A stretch of 58,213 bases of DNA from Bacillota bacterium (GTDB lineage Bacteria; Actinomycetota; Aquicultoria; Aquicultorales; Aquicultoraceae). The translations under genes and the position numbers were made by a program. The stretch covers positions 1 to 58,213 of the forward strand of contig JAIMBH010000016.1 in the NCBI GenBank assembly GCA_023511485.1, read 5' to 3'. The notes beneath the pieces are model-generated. The model searched no databases and had not been told where the DNA came from. It saw only the letters and a program-made list of their open reading frames with translations. Of the stretch, positions 25,515 to 34,418 are shown one piece after another (position 1 is the stretch's first letter; each line of letters starts with the position of its first letter).

Positions 25515-25723
25515 ACTTCGTTTATCCTTTCAGATAGAAATCTCTTTAGTTTACTTCTTTGGCGAGGCTAATTCTGGCTCGCTTTACCCAGCTATTTATC
25601 TACTGTTTTTAAACAGTAATTATTTTAGCAGTTTCAAGTAGATAAGGCCATATAAAACCGTATTCAAGCTCTGTGTTTGATCTGAAAGGCAACTCAGTTA
25701 AATATGCCAACCCAATGTAGTAA
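25515..25723. other. Divergent dapB-marR spacer
   Basis: About 200 bp without a gene. A short inverted repeat around 25597-25612 (ACTGTTTTTAAACAGT) is near-palindromic and may be regulatory. No dapB promoter could be assigned with confidence. Confidence 0.35.
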
Positions 25724-25785
25724 TTGACAGGTCGGTTAGCTTATTATAACTTTTAGAGGATAAATATTTTAGTAACTAAAATATT
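25724..25785 (+). promoter_or_regulatory. marR promoter with palindromic operator
   Basis: TTGACA (25724-25729) is followed by -10 candidates TATAAC (15-bp spacer) or TAACTT (25747-25752, 17-bp spacer). Immediately after, AATATTTTAGT (25763-25773) and ACTAAAATATT (25775-25785) form a perfect 11-bp inverted repeat around one base, overlapping the expected transcription start. Size and position fit a MarR dimer site, so autorepression of the marR-RND operon is likely. Confidence 0.72.
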
Positions 25786-25864
25786 GTAATAGCTTGCAAT
25801 CGGCTGTTTATATGCCAAAGTTCTAAAGTGCATGGGTGATAGGGTTGATAACCTGGAGGGCCAC

Positions 25865-26350
25865 ATGAATAAAGCAGAAGCCGCGAAATTTTGTGATGAG
25901 CATTGCGGAAGCATACCAGGGTTTATGCAGACGTTTATGCAGGTCTGGTCTGGGCTTTATAAAGACATTTCTTTAGGGCATCACCAAGCAGGCCTTCTGG
26001 TGTTTATAGACTGCAGAGGCCAATGCAAAATGAGTGATTTGGCTGCGGAGTTAAGCATCTCGCCAGGGGCGATAACTCAACTTGTCGATTCACTTGTGAT
26101 GCAGGGCTTGTTAGAAAGAACAAACGATAGCAAAGATCGAAGAGTCGTCTTGGTAAATCTGACGAGAAAGGCACAAAATATGGTTGAGATTATAAAGCAC
26201 AGGCGCAAAGCGCTTATGGAAGGACTATTCTCTTCCCTATCAAAAGAAGAAGCGCTATCACTTATAGCAATTATTGGCAAGCTAGAGCAAACATTAAAAG
26301 ATTTAGATATTAACGGGCTGGTTAGGGTGACAAACACCGCTTCACATTAA
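25865..26350 (+). CDS. MarR family transcriptional regulator
   Basis: The protein has the MarR winged helix: MSDLAAELSISPGAITQLVDSL is the recognition region and DSKDRRVVLVNLT is the wing with the family DxRxxxV pattern. The frame opens at 25832, but an ATG at 25865 has GGAGG 5 nt upstream and gives 161 residues beginning MNKAEAAKFCDEHCGS. Four cysteines (two near the N-terminus, two near residue 50) could make it redox- or metal-sensitive; that is speculative. It lies 19 bp before the RND transporter gene and is its likely repressor. Confidence 0.92.
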   Translation: MNKAEAAKFCDEHCGSIPGFMQTFMQVWSGLYKDISLGHHQAGLLVFIDCRGQCKMSDLAAELSISPGAITQLVDSLVMQGLLERTNDSKDRRVVLVNLTRKAQNMVEIIKHRRKALMEGLFSSLSKEEALSLIAIIGKLEQTLKDLDINGLVRVTNTASH

Positions 26351-26369
26351 GAGCAGAACGCGCAGGAGG

Positions 26370-29300
26370 ATGAGTTTATTGTTGACCAAACTTTCTCTTA
26401 AGAATGTTCCTATAATTTTTCTTTTAACAGGGCTTGTATTGCTGGCCGGTGCTTATGCTATCCCCAGGCTTGGAATCGACTTTTTGCCCGAGATTGCCCC
26501 GCCAGTTGTCTCGATAGTAACGGTTTACCCAAATGCTTCACCTGATGCAGTTGCACATGATGTCACAAAACCTATCGAAGAAGCGATTAGTTCTATGCCT
26601 GCTTTGGATACGATGAGCTCTGTGTCAAATGAAAACGTGTCAATTGTTATCGCAGAATTTAACTATGGCACGGATATGGAGGACATGGAGCAAAAAATAA
26701 CCACCGAGATAAACAGGATCAAAGGCGACCTACCTGATACCATCATGGATCCAAAAATCGCTCGGTTTAACATGAACGATGCGCCGGTTATGTCGCTGAG
26801 CGTAACCTCGGCAGGCAATCAGGAGGAAACAAGCAGGATTGTAAAAGAGATTATAAAGCCGGAAATCGAGAAAATACCCGGTGTTGCTTCGGTTGATATC
26901 AGAGGCCTTGCGCAGAAGCGCTATGAAGTTACTATCGATCCGGACAAGCTTAAAGAGAACAAACTAACAAGTAGCCAGGTAGTGCAGGTACTCAAAGCAA
27001 ACAACCTTACTATTCCTGGCGGTACACTTGATATCGATACCAAAAGCATCCCGATCCAGACAATGAGCCGCATCAAGACCAGGTCAGATCTTGAGAACTT
27101 AATCGTCTCGGTTGGGGCTGACGAAGAGAAAGTAAAGCAGTTGCAAGAGGATGGAGTAAAAAAGGCCACCAGGGCCCAGCAGCAGGCAATGCAGAAGGCA
27201 TTTGAGGCGCAGCAAAAGATACTGATGCAGCAGATACAAAAAATGATTGAAAATGCGATGAAAAATCAGGCTGGCGCATATCCACCAGCCGGCGCATATC
27301 CACCAGCCGGCGCTACGCAAGGGACGCAACAACCAACAAGCATGAGAGCTAACCCGGCTTCTGGAGATACCAAATACCAGGTTGGTGGTTACATGCCTCC
27401 AAATGGGCGTGTGATTGCTGTCGCAGACAGTGGCATGGGTGGGTTTAACTCTATGGGCTCTATGCCTGGCGGATCCATGGGCACGCTTGGAAGTTCTATC
27501 AAAAATGTTCCCTTAAAAATTGTCTACTTAAAAGATATAGCCAAAGTCGATGAGGTATACGACCGGGGCTCATCAATCTACCGCACCAACGGAAGGCCAA
27601 GCATTGGTATAGATATAAAGAAAGGATCCAAGCAGAATACTGTAGCCGTATCCGACGCAGTTGCCAAGAAAATTCCTGAACTTGAGAGACGTGCAGGTAG
27701 CGGCACCAAAATCCTTATCTCTAACAATCAAGCTGATTACATAAAGAATGCCTTAAACGGGATGATCCGTGAGGGATTGCTCGGCGCGCTATTTGCCGTA
27801 CTTGTCATTTTCTTCTTCCTGCGCAATATCAGGTCGACTTTGGTTTCTGCGATATCTATTCCGCTCTCTGTCATTATTGGGCTAGTATTTCTTTATCTTG
27901 CAGACATTTCGCTTAACATATTTACACTTGGTGGAATCACGATAGCTATCGGGCGGGTCGTAGACGACAGCATTGTTGTTCTTGAGAACATATTCCGTCA
28001 TATGCAAACAACACAAGAGAAACGAATGACTACTATTATTAAAGGCACAGGTGAGGTAGCAAGAGCAATCACGGCTTCAACGATAACAACTGTCGCGGTG
28101 TTCTTGCCTCTCGGATTTGTCAAGGGATTTGTCGGTGAACTTTTCAGGCCATTTGCTTACACGGTTACGTTAACGCTTCTCGCATCGCTTCTGGTTGCGG
28201 TCACCGTGGTTCCAGTTTTGGCTGCAAAGTTTATGTCTCGCAGGAATATAGGCCGGGCAAAAGAGGATGGTATTTTAAAGGCAACCTATACAAAAGTGCT
28301 GAAGTGGTCCCTTGGCCACAAGGCTTTTGTGGTGACTGCATCGCTTGCGCTTTTTGCTGCAAGCATAGTCCTGCTGCCTTATGTGCCAAGGAACTTCATA
28401 TCCGCGCCAAACAAGGGATCGATTAATATAAGCATTGAGATGCCGGTTGGAACATCACTCAAGGCAACATCAGATGTAGCCGCAAAGATTGAGGATATTC
28501 TTGCTAAGGATAATCGTATTGATTCGTTTAGGACTTCGGTGGGTGCCGCCCAGGGAGCTTTCGCCAGCGGTGGCGGTAGCGATAGCGGCACCATATTTGC
28601 AACCGTAAAAGGAGCATATAAAGACCGCAAAAATGAGATCGTAAAGGACTTGCGCACCAAGGTAAAAGATATCAGCACGCCGGCAAAAATCGCCGTCTCA
28701 GGCGCAGATGATATCGCGGGTATGAGTAGCACTATCCAGGTCAACATAGCGGCTAATTCCTACGATGAGCTAAAAAAAGCAAACGACGCACTTATGAGAA
28801 AGCTTGCCGATGTAAAGTCCGTAGCGAACATAAAAAGCAATCTATCCGAATCAAAGCCTGAGCTTTGGGTCGAAGTAAATGAAGTCGAAGCAATGAAGAA
28901 AGGACTTACCGCTGTGCAGGTAGCGGCTGCGGTTCGAGGGGCTGTAAATGGCGAAAACGCAACAACTATTGAAAATAAAGGCGTATCAACGGATGTCTAT
29001 GTTCGCATTGATAAAGAAAAGGTAAAAGATAGGGATACACTGGCCTCCTTGCCCATTGTGTCGCCTATTGAAGGCACGATTCGACTTGACTCGGTCGCAA
29101 ATGTTAGGATGGCGACCGGCCCTGTAAATATTACCCGCATAGACCAGGAGCGGTCGGCTACTTTGACAATGGAGCCTGTCATTAAAAATACCGGCCAGGC
29201 CTCAAGGGATGTCAAAGAAGCGGTTAAGTCAGCAAACCTTCCATCCGGTGCTATTGCCACAGTTGGAGGGGTAACAACTATGATGGAAGAAGGGTTCTCG

Positions 29301-29846
29301 TCTATGGCGGTGGCGCTTATCGTTGCTATAGTTCTGGTCTATATAGTTATGGTCGCTACGTTCAGGTCGCTGCTGCACCCGTTTACAATGATGTTCTCCC
29401 TGCCCCTGGCAGTTATCGGTGCGGTGATTGCACTGTTCGTGACCGGGCGTGAACTAGGTATGCCTTCGCTTATCGGAGTATTGATGCTTGTTGGAATAGT
29501 CGTGACTAATGCAATAGTGTTGTTAGATTTGGTCCAGCAGCTTCGTGCCAAGGGCTATACCGCTTATGACGCGCTTGTGCAAGCTGGTTCAACCAGGATG
29601 AGGCCGATTCTCATGACAGCGCTTGCAACTATTCTTGCGCTTATTCCGATGGCTGTAAGCAAGACAGAAGGCGGTGTTATATCTGCCCCGCTAGCTACGG
29701 TGGTAATCGGTGGGCTGTTAACATCTACTTTTTTAACGTTAGTTGTAGTGCCGGTTCTTTATCTGGCCTTTGATAGATTGCGGGAGCGTATTGGCGTAGC
29801 AGAAGCGCCGTTTGCGCATCTTGAACTGGCAGACAGCAAAGAATAA
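26370..29846 (+). CDS. RND-family transporter (HAE1/SwrC-like) with a large low-complexity insert
   Basis: The 1158 residues show the RND plan: an N-terminal helix, porter domain, helices ~460-620, second porter domain and C-terminal helices ~985-1140. Typical blocks are GIDFLPEIAPPVVSIVTVYP, SPDAVAHDVTKPIEEAIS, and FTLGGITIAIGRVVDDSIVV with a membrane Asp pair. Residues ~255-375 form a Gln/Ala-rich coiled coil and Gly/Pro/Met-rich stretch with a tandem repeat, absent from usual members. No membrane-fusion or outer-membrane partner is present, fitting a monoderm pump like Bacillus SwrC/YerP. The ATG touches its GGAGG, so the TTG at 26379 may be the real start. Confidence 0.9.
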   Translation: MSLLLTKLSLKNVPIIFLLTGLVLLAGAYAIPRLGIDFLPEIAPPVVSIVTVYPNASPDAVAHDVTKPIEEAISSMPALDTMSSVSNENVSIVIAEFNYGTDMEDMEQKITTEINRIKGDLPDTIMDPKIARFNMNDAPVMSLSVTSAGNQEETSRIVKEIIKPEIEKIPGVASVDIRGLAQKRYEVTIDPDKLKENKLTSSQVVQVLKANNLTIPGGTLDIDTKSIPIQTMSRIKTRSDLENLIVSVGADEEKVKQLQEDGVKKATRAQQQAMQKAFEAQQKILMQQIQKMIENAMKNQAGAYPPAGAYPPAGATQGTQQPTSMRANPASGDTKYQVGGYMPPNGRVIAVADSGMGGFNSMGSMPGGSMGTLGSSIKNVPLKIVYLKDIAKVDEVYDRGSSIYRTNGRPSIGIDIKKGSKQNTVAVSDAVAKKIPELERRAGSGTKILISNNQADYIKNALNGMIREGLLGALFAVLVIFFFLRNIRSTLVSAISIPLSVIIGLVFLYLADISLNIFTLGGITIAIGRVVDDSIVVLENIFRHMQTTQEKRMTTIIKGTGEVARAITASTITTVAVFLPLGFVKGFVGELFRPFAYTVTLTLLASLLVAVTVVPVLAAKFMSRRNIGRAKEDGILKATYTKVLKWSLGHKAFVVTASLALFAASIVLLPYVPRNFISAPNKGSINISIEMPVGTSLKATSDVAAKIEDILAKDNRIDSFRTSVGAAQGAFASGGGSDSGTIFATVKGAYKDRKNEIVKDLRTKVKDISTPAKIAVSGADDIAGMSSTIQVNIAANSYDELKKANDALMRKLADVKSVANIKSNLSESKPELWVEVNEVEAMKKGLTAVQVAAAVRGAVNGENATTIENKGVSTDVYVRIDKEKVKDRDTLASLPIVSPIEGTIRLDSVANVRMATGPVNITRIDQERSATLTMEPVIKNTGQASRDVKEAVKSANLPSGAIATVGGVTTMMEEGFSSMAVALIVAIVLVYIVMVATFRSLLHPFTMMFSLPLAVIGAVIALFVTGRELGMPSLIGVLMLVGIVVTNAIVLLDLVQQLRAKGYTAYDALVQAGSTRMRPILMTALATILALIPMAVSKTEGGVISAPLATVVIGGLLTSTFLTLVVVPVLYLAFDRLRERIGVAEAPFAHLELADSKE
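27274..27309 (+). repeat. Two tandem 18-bp units inside the RND gene
   Basis: The unit GGCGCATATCCACCAGCC occurs at 27274-27291 and 27292-27309, with the first bases of a third copy after it. It encodes GAYPPA repeats in the porter-domain insert, a possible site of slippage-driven length variation. Confidence 0.9.
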
Positions 29847-29998
29847 GGGCTTGTGGTTTAAAATCAACCGTTTACTTTTGTTAAAAATTTATAATATAAC
29901 AGATATTTATAGTGCCTGATTACATAGTTAAAGAGCGATCAATTCGTATCTTAGTTAGTTGACCTCTTCTGCGCATGCTGCTTAAATCATGAACTTGT

Positions 29999-31393
29999 AT
30001 GGTGGCTTTTTATAGGATTAATCGCTTAAAAATTCTTATAGTAACTGTACTAGTGCTTACCCTCGTGTTGCCAACTCCAACTACAGTATTTGCGTCACAG
30101 CTTGATAGCAAACGTGAAGAACTCAAGGACGTTCAGACAAAGATTGAGGCAAACAAGAGCACGCAAACTGCTATTGCTAAGCAACAGGCGGAAATACTGG
30201 AAGCGATCAAGCAAAACGATCAAAAAATTGCAAGCCTTCAATCCGAGGTAAATACACTTCAAGAAAAGCTGGATCAAACTACTAAAGAGAGAAAAGATGC
30301 TGAGGCCAAGCTAAAAGAGATCCAAGAAACCCTTGAAGCGACACAGGCTCAGCTTGTTGCCAATCGGAAGAAACTTGCCGAACGGCGTGCAGTTTTTAAT
30401 AGTCGCCTGATTGGGACTTATAAGAACAGGGGCATACAAATCGTAGCAGTTATTTTAAACTCCCGGGACTTCAGGGACTTTATAGAGCGCACGCTTCTCC
30501 TTGGTACAATTGCCGAAAGTGATGGACACCTGGTAAAAGAAATAAAGTATTTGGAGAAGCAGACTTCAGATAAAGTTACTCAAATCGGCGAACAGAAAAG
30601 ACTTGTTGAAGACCAACGTCTTGTTCTTATCAAAAAAGAGGAACAAATAGCTGAGGCGAAAAATAAAGTAGCTGGCAAGCAAAGGGAACTCCAGGAGCAG
30701 CAACAGCGACAGCAGGAGTTATTTTCCCAGGCGCAAAGAAACAAAGTTGCACTGGAGCAGGCTGAAGAAATGCTTGTTGCCTCGTCTAATATGATAGCTA
30801 ACCAGATAAGAACGCTCGAGGCTGAGGAGATTGCTCGGCAAAAAGAACTTCAAAGACAACAAGAAATTCAACGGCAAAAAGAACTTGAAAGACAAAGACA
30901 GGCATCAGCTGTGGCGGCTTCTGTAGCAAGTAGTCCTGCTAAAGCCACAACTAAGGAGGCGGCTAAAAGTCTCTCCCCTTCCGCGGGCTCTGTCTCTTCT
31001 AGGCAGCAGACAGCACGGTTTATTTATCCTGCATCCGGTCCTATCACATCAGGTTTTGGCATGAGATTCCATCCGGTTCTTGGTTATTCAAGGATGCATA
31101 CAGGAATAGATATTGGCGTGCCCACCGGGACTTTGGTTCATGCATCGGCTTCGGGTACGGTCATAATGGCCGGCTGGATGGGTGGATACGGGAATGCAGT
31201 GGTGATATCGCATGGAGGAGGCATATCCACTCTTTATGGACACAATTCTGCGTTGCTTGTGTCGGTTGGTCAATACGTATCTCAGGGTCAGGTTATTGCA
31301 CGCTCAGGGTCAACAGGTCTCTCAACCGGCCCGCATCTGCACTTTGAGATAAGATTAAATGGAACGCCGGTTGATCCAATGAAATACCTATAA
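29999..31393 (+). CDS. Secreted M23 (LytM) peptidase with N-terminal coiled coil
   Basis: A 464-residue EnvC-like protein. A signal segment (LKILIVTVLVLTLVLPTPTTVFA) is followed by a long coiled coil to about residue 300 rich in Gln, Glu and Lys, then a Ser/Ala linker. A C-terminal M23 domain starts near 340: FHPVLGYSRMHTGIDIG carries the first zinc ligands and GPHLHFEIRLNG the HxH motif, so it should be catalytically active against peptidoglycan cross-links. EnvC/FtsX-type proteins act in cell separation. It is 150 bp after the RND gene with probably its own promoter. No clear ribosome-binding site precedes the ATG. Confidence 0.92.
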   Translation: MVAFYRINRLKILIVTVLVLTLVLPTPTTVFASQLDSKREELKDVQTKIEANKSTQTAIAKQQAEILEAIKQNDQKIASLQSEVNTLQEKLDQTTKERKDAEAKLKEIQETLEATQAQLVANRKKLAERRAVFNSRLIGTYKNRGIQIVAVILNSRDFRDFIERTLLLGTIAESDGHLVKEIKYLEKQTSDKVTQIGEQKRLVEDQRLVLIKKEEQIAEAKNKVAGKQRELQEQQQRQQELFSQAQRNKVALEQAEEMLVASSNMIANQIRTLEAEEIARQKELQRQQEIQRQKELERQRQASAVAASVASSPAKATTKEAAKSLSPSAGSVSSRQQTARFIYPASGPITSGFGMRFHPVLGYSRMHTGIDIGVPTGTLVHASASGTVIMAGWMGGYGNAVVISHGGGISTLYGHNSALLVSVGQYVSQGQVIARSGSTGLSTGPHLHFEIRLNGTPVDPMKYL

Positions 31394-31536
31394 TGCCAAA
31401 TTGCAAACGCCCGATGGACAATTAAAAAGAAGGCGAAGTCAAAACAAGTTTTAGTTTAGCTGCTCTTGTGGCGGCCAAAGAGCCAAAGAACTTCTATTGG
31501 GTTTTTACATAAAATTCTGGGGTTGCCTTAATTATT

Positions 31537-31896
31537 CTAACGGTTATTTACCATAGCCATGAGTAGTCTCTCGAGCTTTAAGATTGTCGGCAGGTGCCCT
31601 TTTGCCTGTATACGTTTTTTCTTAAACGCGTCAAGAGCGGCGCGTACACTGCCGTTGGAAATGAGCTCTTCAAAATCGTTGGCATGCGCGCTCAACATAC
31701 ATTTAGGCTCCTTTGTCTTGCCGCGCTCTACCTTGGGTTCATCAGTAAGGTCAATGGTCCAATATCCACCTGATTCGCCTAGGATTTCTATTCCGAGGAC
31801 TGCTTTTACTCTTTGAGCAATGTCAGGCTGCTCCGTTAAAATCTTAGGGACCATGTGGTCAAAAACATAACTAGCTGTAAGTTTCTCCCGCATCAT
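31537..31896 (-). CDS. SCP2 sterol-binding-domain-like protein
   Basis: A ~119-residue protein resembling small SCP2-domain proteins that bind lipids: a helix with VFDHMVPKILTEQPD, a strand set around GGYWTIDLTDEPKVERG, then CMLSAHANDFEELISNGSVRAALDAFKKKRIQAKG, the usual C-terminal part of the fold. The frame opens upstream at 31965, but an ATG at 31896 has AGGGG a few bases before it and is preferred. It follows the CFA-type methyltransferase by 14 bp, suggesting a lipid-modification pair. Confidence 0.75.
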   Translation of the reverse strand: MMREKLTASYVFDHMVPKILTEQPDIAQRVKAVLGIEILGESGGYWTIDLTDEPKVERGKTKEPKCMLSAHANDFEELISNGSVRAALDAFKKKRIQAKGHLPTILKLERLLMAMVNNR

Positions 31897-31910
31897 CTTT
31901 CCCCTCTCGG

Positions 31911-32849
31911 TTAGATAATCATACGCTCTCTCGTTAAGGGCAGGGCTGGACGTAGCTCGCCGCAAGCTATTTTACGGCAGAGGATTTGATTACACAGTGT
32001 ATGGCTTGTCTCGAAGCCTACTATATATCCGGCCATGAAAATCAGAAACTCTCGGTATTTTTCTTCTGGGATTACCTTATCTACTAAAGCTTCTTCGTTC
32101 TCCTGCAGCCTCTCCAGCCATCTCTCAACGGTCAGCTGGTAGTGGCGAGTTATGTTTTCGTGGTCTAATATCTCAAAGCCGCTCTTTTCAAGTGCCTCCA
32201 TAACTTCCCATAGGCTCTTCCAGTATCCAACACCGAAATGCTCTTTGACCATCTCTCCTACCTCTGAGGTAATGCCTCGCAGCTCTTCTTCTCTGTCTGG
32301 CCAGGGCTTGGTCATACCATGAACAAGGAATAACCCATCGTCTTTTAAAACATTGGCGCTTTTTGAAAAAACCATATGCAGGTCGTCCATATGCTCTATT
32401 GCGCCTATGGTGACTATCTTATTGAAATAATTATTTGGGTAGTCAAGTTCATAGACATGTAGGACCCTTGCTTGCACCTGGTCAGCTAAGCCTTTTTGCG
32501 CGGCTACTTCGTTGACAAAGACGGCTTGCTCGCTTGACAGCGTAATTCCCACCGTACGGCATCCGAATTTTTCGGCAGCATAGAACATGAAACTGCCCCA
32601 ACCGCAACCAATATCCAGAACTAGCTCACCGGGCTTTAATTCAAGCTTCTTTGCAGTTAGCAATAGCTTATTTTCCTCAGCTTCATCAAGGGTATTATTC
32701 TCATCCGTAAAGTAGGCGCAGGAATATGCCATCCGAGGTCCTAAAAAGCCTGCAAAAAACTTCGGCGGGAGGTCGTAGTGGGAAGCAACGGCTTTGGTTT
32801 GATAGTTTACAAGGTCACGCAAATTTTCAGTAGATGAGTTCACGGCCAC
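31911..32849 (-). CDS. Cyclopropane-fatty-acyl-phospholipid synthase family methyltransferase
   Basis: The 312-residue protein has the S-adenosylmethionine-binding block VLDIGCGWGSFMFYAAEKFG near residue 97, GITLSSEQA, and the CFA-family GAIEHM and FLVHGMTKPWPD segments. CFA synthases add a methylene or methyl group to unsaturated acyl chains of phospholipids. It is shorter than CfaA (~380 residues), lacking most of the N-terminal lipid domain, as in mycolic-acid-type or stand-alone CFA-like enzymes; the exact substrate is uncertain. Paired with the SCP2-like gene. Confidence 0.88.
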   Translation of the reverse strand: MAVNSSTENLRDLVNYQTKAVASHYDLPPKFFAGFLGPRMAYSCAYFTDENNTLDEAEENKLLLTAKKLELKPGELVLDIGCGWGSFMFYAAEKFGCRTVGITLSSEQAVFVNEVAAQKGLADQVQARVLHVYELDYPNNYFNKIVTIGAIEHMDDLHMVFSKSANVLKDDGLFLVHGMTKPWPDREEELRGITSEVGEMVKEHFGVGYWKSLWEVMEALEKSGFEILDHENITRHYQLTVERWLERLQENEEALVDKVIPEEKYREFLIFMAGYIVGFETSHTLCNQILCRKIACGELRPALPLTRERMII

Positions 32850-33012
32850 TTGGTTAACCCTCCTTGCGCTAAAGAACCTTATTTTCTATAGCATACCCAA
32901 AAAACGTTTGAATAAACAACTTAAAAAATGAATATATTCCCGATTATTGGGTTTTCTGCGGCCTGATTACGTTAGCATGTAACAGATATTATATAGGAGT
33001 GACATAAGGTTC

Positions 33013-34278
33013 TCACGCGACCAAGTGCGCTAGGCTGCCTATTTCAAATGGGCCGATGACTGTTAAGACCATCTTCTCAGGCTTAAAAATCTCTTTCGCA
33101 AGCTCAGTAACTGCGTCTCTCGTAACACTATTTATTCGTTCTACCAGGTCATCAAGAGAGAGTATCTCTCCTTTTGTTATCTCAAGTTTGCCGAGTCTGG
33201 TCATCCGCCTTCCTGTGCTCTCAAGTCCCAGAACGAGTTGCCCTTTGAGATGTTCCTTAGCCCTGTACATCTCCTGATCGGTTAAGCCACCTTCGCTAAT
33301 ATTGTTAAACTGCTCCTGCATTACTCTTATGACTTGTTCTGCGTTATTAGGGGCAGTGCCAGCATAGGCGGCTAAAAATCCTGTTTCTGTATAAAGCGAG
33401 TGATATGAGTACGCAGAGTATGCTAGCCCCCTCTTCTCCCTTATTTCCTGAAAGAGACGTGAGCTCATACCTCCGCCAAGTATATTATCCAAGATAGAGA
33501 GGGCAAACCTTCTATCATCGCTTGCGGATATAGCTTCGGTTCCAAACACTATATGAGCCTGCTCTGTTTGTTTAGTGAATACATCAATCTTTTTTTCAAC
33601 ATGCGGTATGAACTCTTTGCGCTGCGGTTTTTCGCCGCCTTTCTTGGTAAAGTGCTGCTCGATCAGATCGACCATTTTGTTATGGTCGATATTACCTGCA
33701 GCGGCAACAACAATATTCCTTGACACATACTCGTTATCATAATACTCGAGTATGTCTTCTCTGGAGATGTTCTTCATGGTCTCGACATGGCCAAGAATCG
33801 GCTTACCCAATGGATGATCTGCCCAAAGCGATTGGGCAAAGAGGTCATGAATTCGCTCATCGGGGCTGTCCTCGTGCAGGTTTATCTCTTCGAGCACCAC
33901 CTTTCGCTCAAAATCGATATCGCTTGCCTCAAAGCGCGGGTTTTGTATCATATCGGCCAGTATCTCAACACCCTTAGGCACATGCTCGTCAAGGAGCCGG
34001 GTATAGTAGCATGTGTATTCTTTTGCCGTAAATGCGTTAAGTTCACCGCCAAGTGTGTCAAATGCCTCAGAAATATCCTTTGCCGATCTAGTTTTCGTTC
34101 CCTTAAACAGTAAATGCTCGATAAAATGCGACATGCCGTTAATGGGATCCCTCTCATCTCTTGAACCTACGCCCAGCCAAATACCGATGGCTACAGAGCG
34201 TACTTGCGGCATTTTCTCGGTAACAACTGTTATACCGCTGGGAAGAGTTGTTCTTTCGAAAAACTTGTCTTTTGCCAT
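33013..34278 (-). CDS. M16 family zinc metallopeptidase (processing peptidase-like)
   Basis: The 421-residue single-unit M16 protease has the inverted zinc motif HxxEH in HFIEHLLFKGT near residue 48 and the downstream Glu in INLHEDSPDERIHD, and a second half with the structural RGLAYSAYSYHS motif. It corresponds to MlpA/YmxG of Bacillus, located near pnp in many Gram-positive genomes. The processed substrate is unknown. AAGAGGAAA precedes the ATG. It lies 140 bp after pnp. Confidence 0.93.
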   Translation of the reverse strand: MAKDKFFERTTLPSGITVVTEKMPQVRSVAIGIWLGVGSRDERDPINGMSHFIEHLLFKGTKTRSAKDISEAFDTLGGELNAFTAKEYTCYYTRLLDEHVPKGVEILADMIQNPRFEASDIDFERKVVLEEINLHEDSPDERIHDLFAQSLWADHPLGKPILGHVETMKNISREDILEYYDNEYVSRNIVVAAAGNIDHNKMVDLIEQHFTKKGGEKPQRKEFIPHVEKKIDVFTKQTEQAHIVFGTEAISASDDRRFALSILDNILGGGMSSRLFQEIREKRGLAYSAYSYHSLYTETGFLAAYAGTAPNNAEQVIRVMQEQFNNISEGGLTDQEMYRAKEHLKGQLVLGLESTGRRMTRLGKLEITKGEILSLDDLVERINSVTRDAVTELAKEIFKPEKMVLTVIGPFEIGSLAHLVA

Positions 34279-34418
34279 ACTATTTCCTCTTGATAAAAGT
34301 TTACTTACTTACCGAAGGTAGGTGCCGAAATCCTGATGTGGCAAATTGCCAATGTCTTTATTTGCTAACTTTGGTGCTTTGGCATTTTGGAATCCCGGCA
34401 TTTCTATACCTTCTGCTG

